This document shows positions 23,523 through 33,114 of a stretch of 63,717 bases of DNA, in pieces. How positions within the stretch are numbered: position 1 is the first letter of the stretch; every line of letters begins with the position of its first letter. The stretch spans positions 1-63,717 of the forward strand of contig NZ_FNEK01000030.1 in assembly GCF_900099935.1 (NCBI RefSeq), read 5' to 3'. A program made the position numbers and the translations under genes. The DNA comes from Aliiruegeria lutimaris (GTDB lineage: Bacteria; Pseudomonadota; Alphaproteobacteria; Rhodobacterales; Rhodobacteraceae). A model generated the notes under the pieces. That model was not told the DNA's origin. It did no database searches and worked only from the letters and a program-made list of their open reading frames with translations.

Positions 23523-26500
23523 TCATGGCTTCGGCTTTCCAAGTGAGAGCCGAAGGACAGCCGTGTAGCTCGCCGCGACGACGAGCGCCGCGAGGACAGA
23601 GAGGGCCAACGCGGCCATCCCGGAGGGAAGCGCTGCACCGCTCATGGCAAGCAGCCGCGCCGCCAGGTCCTGTCCGGGCCAGAACAGCGCGATATTGACC
23701 GCCACCATCACCCCGAGGGCTGCGAGCGTCAGCGCCCGGAGCGCGCCATGGCCACGCGGAGCGGAGAGCATCCGCCGCAGCGAGCGCAGGGAGCGGGCCA
23801 GGTCGGACTGGATGACCATGAGCGCTGGCACCATCAGCAGCACGATGAAGAAGCCGACCGAGAGACCGTAGACCAGCGTGACCACCGTTGGCTTGAAGAA
23901 CAAGTACTGGCGGCTCTGCTCGAACATCAGCGGCGCGAGGCCGAGCACGGTCGTCAGCGTGGTCAGCAGGATCGGGCGCAGCCGGTCCTTCGCCCCGGCG
24001 ATCGCCGCCGCGCCGACACCCATCCGGCGGGCATAGTCCTGCACCGTTGTAACCAGCACGATGGCATCGTTGATGATGATCCCCGACATGCCGATCAGCC
24101 CGATGATGGTGAAGAGCGACATGGCGAGGCCGAACTGGGAATGGCCCCAGATCGTCCCGATCAGCCCGAAGGGGATGACGGCGAGCACGATCCGCGGCTG
24201 GAACCAGCTGCCGAACACCCAGCCCAGCACGAGGTAGATCCCGAGGATGCAAAGCATGAACCCCATCATCGCCTCGCCGAGGAAATCCTGCTCCTGCATC
24301 GAGAGCCCGCCGAGTTCCCAGTCGAGATCATGCCGCGCCGCGATCTCCGGCAGAATGCTGTCGCGGAGCGCGGCGCCGATCTCGGCGGCGCGTTCTGGGC
24401 TGTCCTCGGCCAGGCTGCCGGTGATGGTCACCAACCGGCGGCCGTTCTCCCGGTTCACGGTGGAGAAAGCGGGCGCGCTGGTGGTGGTGACGATCGCGCT
24501 CAGCGGCACCCATTCGCCGCTCGGCGACCGCATCCGGGTGGCGAGCAGGAAGTCGCCCTTCTGTTCCTCCTCCGGCAGGCGCACGATGATCTCGGTGGTG
24601 CGGGTGCCCGCCGGGAATTCGGCCGCCGTCACACCGTTCAGCCGGGCAAAGAGCTCGGCCCCGATGGCCTCGGTCGTGAAGCCGAGCATTTCACCCAGCG
24701 GCGTCAGCGTGAGTACCATGTCTTCCTTGCCGAGCGGCAGGCTGTCCTGCAGGCCGGTGACCTCCGGGTACTCCCCGAGCGCCGCGAGAAGCTCCTCGGC
24801 GGCGGCTTTCAGCACGAAGGAGTCCGGTCCGTAGAAATTCACCGCCAGCGAGTCGCCGCCCGGACCGGCGCCCCGGCTGCGGAACGACAGCAGCGCCAGT
24901 CCGGCGGGGCGGGCGACCTCCTGTTGCAGCGCGCGGACGAATTCCTGGGCCGAGAAGTCGCGCCGGTCGGCGCCGACAAGACCGATATCGATGGAGCCGA
25001 GCGTGTCCGGGTCCATCGTCGACTCGCCCGGGATGCCCTTGGCCGCCGTGCCGCCGACCTGCGCCAGCGAATGCACGACAGGGGAGCCGCCATCCACCGC
25101 GGTCAGCTCCCCGGCGACGACGGAAACGGCGCGGTCCAGCTCGCGCGCCATGGCGCGGGCATCTTCGCGGGTGGCGCCCGGAAGGAAGGCAAAGTTGCCG
25201 GTGACCGATCCGCGCTCCGGCGCGGTAAAAAAGGCCCATGGCACGTCGCCGCGCAGAACCGAGGAGAAGGACACCGCCAGAAGCAGCAACATGGCCGACA
25301 CCACGAGGTAGCGCAGGCGGACGACCCATTGCATCAAGGGCGCGAAGAGGGTTTCGGTCATCCAGTTGAAACCGCGGTTAAACTGCGTGGAGGGCCAGTC
25401 ATACCAGCGCCGTCTGGAGCCAGCCTCCAGCGCGTGGCGCATGTGGTTGGGCAGGATGACGAAGCTCTCGACCAGCGACGCGATCAGCACCGCCGCCACC
25501 ACGAAGGGGATATCTGCGATCAGCCGGCCGAAGCCACCGCCGACGAAGAGCAGCCCGACAAAGGCCAGCACCGTGGTGATGGTGGAGCTGAAGACCGGCC
25601 CGAGCATCCGCCGGACGGCGTTGACAGGGGCGAGGGCGGGGCTCTCGCCCAGCCTGCGGTGGCGGTAGTCGGCATGTTCGGCCACGACGATGGCGTCATC
25701 GACCACGATGCCGAGCGTGATGATCAACGCGAAGAGCGACATCATGTTGATGGTCAGCCCGGCAGCATACATCACCGCGATGGCCGCCAGCATGGAGACG
25801 GGGATGCCCATCGCCACCCAGAAGGCCGTGCGGGCCGACAGGAACAGGAACAGCGTGATCAGCACCAGCGCGAGGCCCGACAGGCCGTTCTCGATCAGGA
25901 TGTCGAGCCGGTCCGTGATGTCCTGCGCGCGGGTATTGATCAGGCGTATGTCCACGCCCTCGGGCAGCTCTTCGCGCAACTCCTCGGCAAGCGCGCGCAC
26001 GGTGGCTTCCATCTTGATCGCGTCGCCCTCGGGGGAGCGGTCCACCCGGATCAGCACCGCCGGGTCCTCGCCGACGAAATAGGCTCGCCCGGCATCCGCG
26101 CCGGTCACGCTCACCCGGCCGACATTGCGCAGGTAGAGCTTGGATCCGTCGGGATTTGTCCGCACGACGATGTTCCGGATCGCATCGGCATCGCGGGTCT
26201 CGTCGCCGGCGCGCAGGCGCACCGAGCCGCCAGACACCTCCCCGGCCGGGCGGGTGTCGACCTCGCCCGCGATGGCGGCCGCGATTTCCTGCATCGAGAT
26301 GTCGTGGCGGATGCGGGACGCTTCCGGCACGTCGACCTCGATCTGCGGCGCGACGACGCCGGAGATGTCGGAGCGCGTGATCCCCTCGCGGTAGAGTCGC
26401 GAGACGAAGTCGTCACCAATCCGTCCAAGCTGTTCTGGCGCGATCGGCCCCCAGAGGACAACCTCCGTCACCTTGTCGCGCCATGTGCCACGGCGCACGA

Positions 26501-26891
26501 CGGGCTCCTCGGCGCTCTCGGGGAGCGTCTTGATGCCATCCACGGCGGCCTTCGCCTCCTCGGTGGCGCGCGCCATGTCCCAACCGGGTTCCAGCAGCAG
26601 CGTGACCGTGGTCGAGCCGTCCTTGGACACGGCGGAGGATTCCGACACCCCTTCGACGCCCTGCAAGGCCGGCTCCAGCAATGCCACGACGGAGCGGTCC
26701 AGCTCCTCCGGGCCCGCGCCGTCCCAGTCGACCGTCACCGTGACAGTGTCGATCACCACGTCCGGGAAGAACTGCGAGCGGATCTTGGTGGTGGCCACGA
26801 GGCCGAGGACCAGCATCACCACCATGACGAAACTTGCCGCGGTGTTGTGACGGGTGAAATAGCCCAGAAGGCCGTTCGATTGATCCGCCAT
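23523..26891 (-). CDS. RND-family efflux transporter permease
   Basis: Encodes a 1122-residue inner-membrane RND pump (AcrB/MexB superfamily) that uses the proton gradient to expel substrates through a periplasmic adaptor. TM1 lies at about residues 20-40. TM4 carries the paired aspartates in LGIVVDDAIVVAEH. A second set of six helices follows the second periplasmic loop, with SGIIINDAIVLVT. After the usual end at ~1040 residues the protein has two additional C-terminal hydrophobic segments. The ATG at 26891 overlaps the adaptor stop (TGATG). The linked NosL and DUF2946 genes suggest a metal-linked role, but the sequence alone does not tell drug from metal substrate. Confidence 0.93.
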   Translation of the reverse strand: MADQSNGLLGYFTRHNTAASFVMVVMLVLGLVATTKIRSQFFPDVVIDTVTVTVDWDGAGPEELDRSVVALLEPALQGVEGVSESSAVSKDGSTTVTLLLEPGWDMARATEEAKAAVDGIKTLPESAEEPVVRRGTWRDKVTEVVLWGPIAPEQLGRIGDDFVSRLYREGITRSDISGVVAPQIEVDVPEASRIRHDISMQEIAAAIAGEVDTRPAGEVSGGSVRLRAGDETRDADAIRNIVVRTNPDGSKLYLRNVGRVSVTGADAGRAYFVGEDPAVLIRVDRSPEGDAIKMEATVRALAEELREELPEGVDIRLINTRAQDITDRLDILIENGLSGLALVLITLFLFLSARTAFWVAMGIPVSMLAAIAVMYAAGLTINMMSLFALIITLGIVVDDAIVVAEHADYRHRRLGESPALAPVNAVRRMLGPVFSSTITTVLAFVGLLFVGGGFGRLIADIPFVVAAVLIASLVESFVILPNHMRHALEAGSRRRWYDWPSTQFNRGFNWMTETLFAPLMQWVVRLRYLVVSAMLLLLAVSFSSVLRGDVPWAFFTAPERGSVTGNFAFLPGATREDARAMARELDRAVSVVAGELTAVDGGSPVVHSLAQVGGTAAKGIPGESTMDPDTLGSIDIGLVGADRRDFSAQEFVRALQQEVARPAGLALLSFRSRGAGPGGDSLAVNFYGPDSFVLKAAAEELLAALGEYPEVTGLQDSLPLGKEDMVLTLTPLGEMLGFTTEAIGAELFARLNGVTAAEFPAGTRTTEIIVRLPEEEQKGDFLLATRMRSPSGEWVPLSAIVTTTSAPAFSTVNRENGRRLVTITGSLAEDSPERAAEIGAALRDSILPEIAARHDLDWELGGLSMQEQDFLGEAMMGFMLCILGIYLVLGWVFGSWFQPRIVLAVIPFGLIGTIWGHSQFGLAMSLFTIIGLIGMSGIIINDAIVLVTTVQDYARRMGVGAAAIAGAKDRLRPILLTTLTTVLGLAPLMFEQSRQYLFFKPTVVTLVYGLSVGFFIVLLMVPALMVIQSDLARSLRSLRRMLSAPRGHGALRALTLAALGVMVAVNIALFWPGQDLAARLLAMSGAALPSGMAALALSVLAALVVAASYTAVLRLSLGKPKP

Positions 26892-28366
26892 CACTGGCTC
26901 TCCGCGATCTTGGCTTCGAATTTCTCAACCGTGGCGCGGGGCACTTCGGGCTGGGCCAGCTCGGCCAGCCATTGCTCGCGTTTTTCCGGCTTCATCTGGT
27001 CGCTCGCCTCGATGAAGGCGACGATCGCGGCGCGGCGTGCGTCATCCAGCGCGATCATGTCGGGCTCGGGCGCGGGCGGCGGGGCACTGGCCGCGGCTGC
27101 GCCCTCGGGTTTCGGCTCCACCGGCGTGACCATGATGCCCGGGCCAAGCTGCAGCGCGCGGATCGTGACGAATTGCCGTCCGAAGGGCACACCGCCCACG
27201 ATGACCGTGTCGCCCTGGTGGCGCAATAGTTGCGCCTGGTGGTCTTCCAGCCGGTTGCTCTCTCCGATCAGCAGGATCCGGCCATCCGTGGTCACGGCCG
27301 TGGCCGGGATGCGCGCCACGCCTTCGAGCGGGCGCTCCGGGATGCGCAGGGTCACGAAATCGCCCTGCTGAACGAAATTCGGATCCGGATCGACCAGGCG
27401 TGCATAGACAAGTCGGCCAATCTGCCCCTCGTCGCGTTCGGCGCCTGCCCGGTCCAGTTTCGCGGGCAGCACGGTGGTGGACCGCCCGCGTGGGACCAGC
27501 ACCTCGACATCGGCCTTGCGCAACTGTCCCTGGTCGTTCAGCAGGCGGGCATGCTGGTTGTTTGTCACCCGGAAGGCCACTTCGAGTTCTCCGGTGTCGA
27601 TCAGCGCCCCCAGTTGTTCGTTCGCGGAAACGAGCCGGCCCTCGATCGCCGTGACATCGCTTACCACGCCGGCGAAGGGCGCGCGGTGCACCGCTTCCGC
27701 GAGGTCGCGCCGCGCTTCGTCGAGCGCGATGGACTTGCGGCGCAGGGTGATCTCGGCCTGTGCCAGCCGCGCCTCGTCTCCGGCCACGACCCGTTGACGG
27801 TTCAGCAAGGTCTGGTTCGCCGCCGCCCTGGCCAGAGTCGCGGCTTCCAGGTCGGCTTCCGTCGCCACGCCGCGCTCGTGCAGCCCTTGCTGGCGCGTGG
27901 CGGCCTGCTGACGGAGGTCCAACTGCTCCCTGGAAGCCTCCGCTTCGAGCCGCGCAAGCTCCAGCGCCGAGGCCGCTTCGGCTTCGGCGACATCGGTTTC
28001 GGCTAGCGCCACGGCGGTTTCGAGCCGTGCCGGATCGATGGCGAACAGCACGTCGCCCGCTTCGACCACGCCGCCATCGCGGAAATTCTCCGACAGCGAC
28101 ACGAGTTTTCCGCCAACGGCTGCCCTCAACTCCAGGGTCCGTCCGCTCTCAAGGTGGCCGTAAGCGGTGATGATCGGGGAGACTGTCTCGGGCTGAAGCG
28201 TTGCTACGGTGACCGAGTAGGCGCGCTCCCGTGGCTGCTTCGTCTTGCTCGCGGCGCCGACCCGGTCCTGCCAGGCCTCGTTGAGAATTCCGGCTGCCGA
28301 AAACAGAAGCGCCAGCGAGACGCCACCAATTGCAAGGCCAAAGCCAGCGCGGGCGAGTGTTCCCAT
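26891..28366 (-). CDS. RND efflux periplasmic adaptor (HlyD/MFP family)
   Basis: Encodes a 491-residue membrane-fusion protein. An N-terminal anchor (GFGLAIGGVSLALLFSAAG) is followed by a lipoyl half-motif, then a long coiled-coil hairpin (about residues 120-210, alanine/glutamate rich with AEAEAASALELARLEAEA). The second lipoyl half HRAPFAGVVSDV and beta-barrel domains follow. The C terminus is unusual: after the barrel there is a proline/alanine-rich linker (AAASAPPPAPEPD) and a helical tail (ARRAAIVAFIEASDQMKPEKR). It is the first gene of the minus-strand series and is coupled to the RND pump by a 1-nt stop/start overlap. Its promoter should lie in 28367-28470. Confidence 0.93.
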   Translation of the reverse strand: MGTLARAGFGLAIGGVSLALLFSAAGILNEAWQDRVGAASKTKQPRERAYSVTVATLQPETVSPIITAYGHLESGRTLELRAAVGGKLVSLSENFRDGGVVEAGDVLFAIDPARLETAVALAETDVAEAEAASALELARLEAEASREQLDLRQQAATRQQGLHERGVATEADLEAATLARAAANQTLLNRQRVVAGDEARLAQAEITLRRKSIALDEARRDLAEAVHRAPFAGVVSDVTAIEGRLVSANEQLGALIDTGELEVAFRVTNNQHARLLNDQGQLRKADVEVLVPRGRSTTVLPAKLDRAGAERDEGQIGRLVYARLVDPDPNFVQQGDFVTLRIPERPLEGVARIPATAVTTDGRILLIGESNRLEDHQAQLLRHQGDTVIVGGVPFGRQFVTIRALQLGPGIMVTPVEPKPEGAAAASAPPPAPEPDMIALDDARRAAIVAFIEASDQMKPEKREQWLAELAQPEVPRATVEKFEAKIAESQ

Positions 28367-28471
28367 AATATCATTTCATGCGAATGTGTTTATTTGTTTG
28401 CGCGGATCCGATCATAAAGCGTCTCACCGGTCAATGATGATGCTGTTTCCACCCCATGCTGGGCGCATTTG

Positions 28472-28523
28472 CCGCCGAAGGCGGACGCCGCGAAGCGGCG
28501 CCATCGCCGCACGGCCTCTGGCC
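28472..28523. repeat. Cluster of GC-rich small hairpins
   Basis: Three perfect small stem-loops follow one another: CCGCC-GAA-GGCGG (28472-28484), CGCCGC-GAA-GCGGCG (28486-28500) and GGCC-TCT-GGCC (28513-28523). They begin 21 bp beyond the purU stop and precede the adaptor promoter region. They probably act as a terminator or RNA stabiliser for purU, or form part of an extragenic repeat family. Confidence 0.55.
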
Positions 28524-28543
28524 GGCGGCGAGCGCCCTGCGGG

Positions 28544-29428
28544 TCAGCCCATCCGCTCGGATTTGTAGCTGCCGGGCGAGGCCGGGAAGACCACCGTCTT
28601 GTTGCCGTTCAGGAACACGCGGTGGTGGATATGGGCGTGGACCGCCCGGCTGAGAACGAGGCTCTCCACGTCGCGGCCGAGCGAGACATAGTCCCCGGCC
28701 GACTGCGCATGGGTGACCCGCACGATATCCTGCTCGATGATCGGGCCTTCATCGAGATCGGCGGTCACGTAATGCGAGGTCGCCCCGATGAATTTCACGC
28801 CGCGCTCATAGGCCTGCTTGTAGGGGTTCGCTCCCTTGAAGGACGGCAGGAAGGAGTGGTGGATATTGATGATCCGGCCGGACATCTTCTGGCACATCCG
28901 GTCTGACAGTACCTGCATGTAGCGCGCCAGCACGATCAGCTCGGCCCCCGACTCCTCGACAATCGCCATCTGCTGGGCCTCGGCCTGGGGTTTGTTCTCC
29001 TTCGTCACCTTGATGCAGTGGAAGGGGATATCATGGTTCACCACGACCTTCTGGTAATCCATGTGGTTGGAGATCACGCCCACGATGTCGATCGGCAGCG
29101 CGCCGATCCGCCAGCGATAGAGCAGGTCGTTCAGGCAGTGACCGAAGCGCGAGACCATGATGATGACCTTCATCTTCTCGCTCGCATCATGGAAGGCATG
29201 TTCCATTCCGAACCGCTCGACCACGGGAAGGAAGGCCGCCTGAAGCTCTTCCATGGTGGCGCCTTTCTCGCTGTCAAAGGCCACCCGCATGAAGAAGTTC
29301 TCGGTCTGCATGTCGTCGAACTGATGCGCATCGAGGATGTTGCATCCGTTCTCGGCCAGGAAGGTCGAGACCTCGGCAACGATTCCGCGTGCGGACGGGC
29401 ATTTTACGGTCAATGCGAAACGCGACAT
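28544..29428 (-). CDS. purU: Formyltetrahydrofolate deformylase PurU
   Basis: Encodes a 294-residue hydrolase that releases formate from 10-formyltetrahydrofolate, balancing the one-carbon pool. An N-terminal ACT domain (FALTVKCPSARGIVAEVSTF) is followed by a formyltransferase-type domain with NIHHSFLPSFKGANPY (catalytic Asn/His) and TADLDEGPIIEQD (catalytic Asp). The ATG at 29428 has GGAG upstream; a longer in-frame start adds 63 residues of unlikely sequence. It stands alone. Confidence 0.95.
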   Translation of the reverse strand: MSRFALTVKCPSARGIVAEVSTFLAENGCNILDAHQFDDMQTENFFMRVAFDSEKGATMEELQAAFLPVVERFGMEHAFHDASEKMKVIIMVSRFGHCLNDLLYRWRIGALPIDIVGVISNHMDYQKVVVNHDIPFHCIKVTKENKPQAEAQQMAIVEESGAELIVLARYMQVLSDRMCQKMSGRIINIHHSFLPSFKGANPYKQAYERGVKFIGATSHYVTADLDEGPIIEQDIVRVTHAQSAGDYVSLGRDVESLVLSRAVHAHIHHRVFLNGNKTVVFPASPGSYKSERMG

Positions 29429-29752
29429 GAAGGGGCTCCGGGAAGATCTGTTCGATTGCGCTATCAATGCCGCGATGCAGAAACCCCTGAAAGGGAAAAT
29501 ACGCTGTCTTTGGCGCGAAAAGCGGCGCTGGGCTGCCTCAGGTCGGAACGGCGGTTTCCGATGTGCGTCCGCGCGGCGCGTTTTGGGGCAGATCCTCGGC
29601 CGAAGAGACCGTTTCAATTCTGCTGAAATAATGTGCGATCAACTCGGGGGACCTCGGAAAGGCCGCGAAAATCACCGATTCCAACGAATCCCGCTCGCAT
29701 GGCCCGCGCGGCTGTGTTTGCACTGGGTCAACGTTGACCGCAGGGAGCGAAA
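29429..29752. other. Divergent promoter region between purU and the transglutaminase cluster
   Basis: There is no gene in these 324 bp. The promoters of purU (leftward) and of the transglutaminase cluster (rightward) must lie here. A perfect 14-bp palindrome sits at 29726-29739. Confidence 0.6.
29726..29739. promoter_or_regulatory. Perfect palindrome before the transglutaminase/amidoligase cluster
   Basis: GGTCAACGTTGACC is fully self-complementary over 14 bp and ends 13 bp before the ATG at 29753, just ahead of the ribosome site GGGAG. The position suits a repressor operator or a leader-RNA element. The cognate regulator is unknown. Confidence 0.45.
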
Positions 29753-32700
29753 ATGAGCATCAAGGCCGCGATTCATCACCTGACGCATTACAAATACGAC
29801 CGGCCTGTCACCCTGGGTCCACAGATCATCCGCCTGCGCCCTGCGCCACATTCCCGTACCCGCGTGATCTCTCATTCGCTCAAGGTCTCGCCCTCCGAGC
29901 ATTTCGTGAACCACCAGCAGGACCCCTACGGTAACTGGCTCGCGCGTTTCGTGTTCCCCGAACCGGTCCGCGAGTTGAAGATCGAGGTCGACCTGGTGGC
30001 CGACATGACGGTCTACAACCCGTTCGACTTCTTCGTCGAGGAACGGGCCGAACACCTGCCCTTCGACTATCCCGAAGAGCTGACCGAAGACCTCCTGATC
30101 TATCTCAAGCCGGAAAAAGCCGGGCCGCGCCTGCGCCGCCTGCTCTCCAGCATCGAATTCAACCCCGAAGAGACCACGGTCGATTTTCTCGTCGGGCTGA
30201 ACATGCGGCTGGAGAAGATGATCGATTACGTCATCCGCATGGAGCCCGGCGTGCAGACGCCGGAGGAAACGCTTGCCTTCGGCAGGGGCTCCTGCCGCGA
30301 CACGTCCTGGCTGCTGGTCAATATCCTGCGCCACTTAGGCATCGCGGCGCGGTTCGTCTCGGGCTACCTGATCCAGCTTGAGCCGGACCTGAAGGCGCTC
30401 GACGGCCCCTCGGGAACCGATCACGATTTCACCGACCTGCACGCCTGGTGCGAGGCCTATATCCCGGGCGCCGGCTGGATCGGTCTGGACCCGACGAGTG
30501 GCTTGCTGACCGGCGAGAGCCACATCCCGCTCGCCGCCACGCCGCATTACCGCAATGCCGCCCCGATCACGGGCGTGGCCAGCGAGGCCAAGGTCGAGTT
30601 CGATTTCGACATGACCGTGACCCGCGTGGCCGAGCACCCGCGGATCACCAAGCCCTTCCCGCAGGATAGCTGGGAAAAGCTCGACGCGCTCGGCAAGGAA
30701 GTGGACCGCCACCTCGAGGAGGGCGATGTGCGGCTCACCATGGGCGGCGAGCCGACATTCGTCTCCATCGACGATTATGAGAGCGACGAGTGGAACACCG
30801 CCGCTGTCGGCCCGATGAAACGCGGGCTGGCCGATGACCTGATCCGGCGGCTGCGCGAGCGCTTCGCGCCCGGCGGCTTCCTGCATTACGGGCAGGGCAA
30901 GTGGTATCCGGGCGAAACGCTGCCGCGCTGGACCTTCTCGCTCTACTGGCGCCGCGACGGGCAGCCGATCTGGCGCAACCCGGAGCTGATCGCTAGGGAA
31001 AAGCAGGATACCAAGGTCGGCCCGGAACAGGCCGAGGCCGTGCTGCGCCATATCGCCGAGCGCATCGATGTCGATCCCGATCACGTGCAACCGGCCTATG
31101 AGGACCCGGCGGAGTGGATCCTGCGGGAGGCCAACCTTCCCGACAACGTGAGCCCGGACAATTCCAAGCTGAAGGATGCCGAGGCGCGCCACCGCATCGC
31201 GCGCGTATTCGAGCGCGGGCTGACGAAACCCTCGGGCATGGTGCTGCCGGTGCAACGCTGGCAGACGAAGGCGCATGGCGGCTGGGTGTCCGAACTTTGG
31301 CGCACAAGGCGCGGGAAACTCTACCTTATCCCCGGTGACAGCCCGGTCGGATACCGCCTGCCGCTGGAGGCCTTGCCCTATATCCCGGCGGGCAGCTACC
31401 CGTTCCATTTCCCGCCTGACCCTGCCAACCAGGAGGGCGAACTCCCGGTCTTCGATATCGACGCGCGCGCGCGCGAACCGGGCGAGCCGGACGTGACGCC
31501 CGGCCACCGGCAGCAGGGCACCTTCACCGCCGGCGCGCCCACGCAGGATCGCAACGCGATGGACGCTGTCTCGGGCGGCGCTGTGCGCACCGCGATGGCA
31601 ATCGAGCCGCGCGACGGGCGGCTTTGCATCTTCATGCCGCCCACCGAGCGGATCGAGGATTACCTCGAACTGGTCGCGGCGGCCGAACAGGCGGCGGAAG
31701 ATCTGCAGATCCCGGTCCATATCGAGGGCTATGCGCCCCCTAACGATCCGCGCATCAACGTGATCCGCGTCGCGCCCGATCCGGGCGTGGTCGAGGTCAA
31801 TATCCATCCCGCCCATAGCTGGGAGGATTGCAAGGCGATCACCGAGGCTGTTTATGATGAAACGCGCCAGTGTCGGCTCGGCGCCGACAAGTTCATGATC
31901 GACGGGCGCCATTGCGGCACAGGTGGCGGCAACCACGTGGTCGTCGGCGGCTCGACCCCTCTGGACAGCCCCTTCCTGCGCCGCCCGGACCTGCTGAAAT
32001 CGCTGCTCCTGCACTGGCAGCGCCACCCCTCGCTCAGCTACCTGTTCTCCGGCCTCTTCATCGGCCCGACCAGCCAGGCACCGCGCATCGACGAGGCGCG
32101 CCATGACAGCCTCTACGAGCTGGAAATCGCGCTGGACCAGATCCACGCACCGGGGCACGGAGACGTGCCGATGCCCTGGCTCACGGACCGGCTGCTCAGG
32201 AACATCCTGATCGACGTGACCGGCAATACCCACCGCGCCGAGATCTGCATCGACAAGCTCTATTCGCCCGACGGCCCCACCGGCCGGCTCGGCCTGATCG
32301 AGTTCCGCGGCTTCGAGATGCCGCCCGATCCGCGCATGTCGCTCGCCCAACAGCTTCTCATCCGCGCGTTGATTGCACGGATGTGGCAGAACCCGGTACA
32401 GGGCGCGCCGATCCGCTGGGGCACGCGCCTGCACGACCGGTTCATGCTGCCGCATTTCATCTGGGAAGACTTCCTCGACGTGCTGCGGGACCTCAAGGAT
32501 CATGGCTTCGACATGGATCCCGGCTGGTTCAAGGCCCAGGCCGAGTTCCGCTTCCCCTTCTGCGGCGAGGTCGAGGCCGAAGGCGTGCACCTGGAACTGC
32601 GCCAGGCGCTGGAGCCGTGGCACGTGCTGGGCGAGACCGGCGCCATTGGCGGCACGGTGCGCTACACCGACAGCTCGGTGGAGCGCCTGCAGGCGCAACT

Positions 32701-33100
32701 GACCACGACCGACCCGGAACGCTACGCGATTACCTGCAACGGGCGTCGCCTGCCGCTTCAGGCCACCGGCATCAGCGGGGTCTCCGTAGCCGGCCTGCGG
32801 TTCAAGGCCTGGCAGCCGCCCGAGGCGCTGCACCCGGTGCTGCCGATCAACGCGCCGCTCACTTTCGATATCTTCGATACCTGGACGGGCAGGGCGCTTG
32901 CGGGCTGCACCTATCACGTGGCCCATCCCGGCGGGCGCAACTACGATACCTTCCCGGTCAACGGCAACGAGGCCCAGGCACGGCGCCTAGCGCGGTTCGA
33001 GCCGCATGGGCACAAGGCCGGTGCCTACTTGCCCCCGGCCGAATTGCCCCATAGGGAATTCCCGATGACGCTCGATCTGAGGCGAGCGCCGGGAATCTGA
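29753..33100 (+). CDS. Transglutaminase-like / DUF2126 fusion protein
   Basis: Encodes an 1115-residue protein. The N-terminal ~300 residues form a bacterial transglutaminase-like cysteine-protease fold with the triad C181 ([11 protein letters not shown]), H230 (DLHAWCE) and D246 (LDPTSG). The rest matches DUF2126, with [32 protein letters not shown], and the His-rich [15 protein letters not shown]-like region typical of the family. Proteins like this lie with circularly permuted ATP-grasp and alpha-E proteins in clusters thought to make or cleave unusual amide/peptide linkages; the reaction is not known. GGGAG precedes the ATG. The next gene starts 14 bp after the stop. Confidence 0.92.
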   Translation: MSIKAAIHHLTHYKYDRPVTLGPQIIRLRPAPHSRTRVISHSLKVSPSEHFVNHQQDPYGNWLARFVFPEPVRELKIEVDLVADMTVYNPFDFFVEERAEHLPFDYPEELTEDLLIYLKPEKAGPRLRRLLSSIEFNPEETTVDFLVGLNMRLEKMIDYVIRMEPGVQTPEETLAFGRGSCRDTSWLLVNILRHLGIAARFVSGYLIQLEPDLKALDGPSGTDHDFTDLHAWCEAYIPGAGWIGLDPTSGLLTGESHIPLAATPHYRNAAPITGVASEAKVEFDFDMTVTRVAEHPRITKPFPQDSWEKLDALGKEVDRHLEEGDVRLTMGGEPTFVSIDDYESDEWNTAAVGPMKRGLADDLIRRLRERFAPGGFLHYGQGKWYPGETLPRWTFSLYWRRDGQPIWRNPELIAREKQDTKVGPEQAEAVLRHIAERIDVDPDHVQPAYEDPAEWILREANLPDNVSPDNSKLKDAEARHRIARVFERGLTKPSGMVLPVQRWQTKAHGGWVSELWRTRRGKLYLIPGDSPVGYRLPLEALPYIPAGSYPFHFPPDPANQEGELPVFDIDARAREPGEPDVTPGHRQQGTFTAGAPTQDRNAMDAVSGGAVRTAMAIEPRDGRLCIFMPPTERIEDYLELVAAAEQAAEDLQIPVHIEGYAPPNDPRINVIRVAPDPGVVEVNIHPAHSWEDCKAITEAVYDETRQCRLGADKFMIDGRHCGTGGGNHVVVGGSTPLDSPFLRRPDLLKSLLLHWQRHPSLSYLFSGLFIGPTSQAPRIDEARHDSLYELEIALDQIHAPGHGDVPMPWLTDRLLRNILIDVTGNTHRAEICIDKLYSPDGPTGRLGLIEFRGFEMPPDPRMSLAQQLLIRALIARMWQNPVQGAPIRWGTRLHDRFMLPHFIWEDFLDVLRDLKDHGFDMDPGWFKAQAEFRFPFCGEVEAEGVHLELRQALEPWHVLGETGAIGGTVRYTDSSVERLQAQLTTTDPERYAITCNGRRLPLQATGISGVSVAGLRFKAWQPPEALHPVLPINAPLTFDIFDTWTGRALAGCTYHVAHPGGRNYDTFPVNGNEAQARRLARFEPHGHKAGAYLPPAELPHREFPMTLDLRRAPGI

Positions 33101-33114
33101 AGGCCGGAGGGCGG

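Noticed and set aside
23748-27371. Plus-strand open frame of 1207 codons opposite the RND pump
   Set aside because: It mirrors the codon pattern of the real RND gene, is rich in His/Arg/Gly, and has no recognisable domain.
30335-32926. Minus-strand open frame of 863 codons opposite the transglutaminase/DUF2126 gene
   Set aside because: Antisense shadow of a gene with a clear catalytic triad and family motifs on the plus strand.
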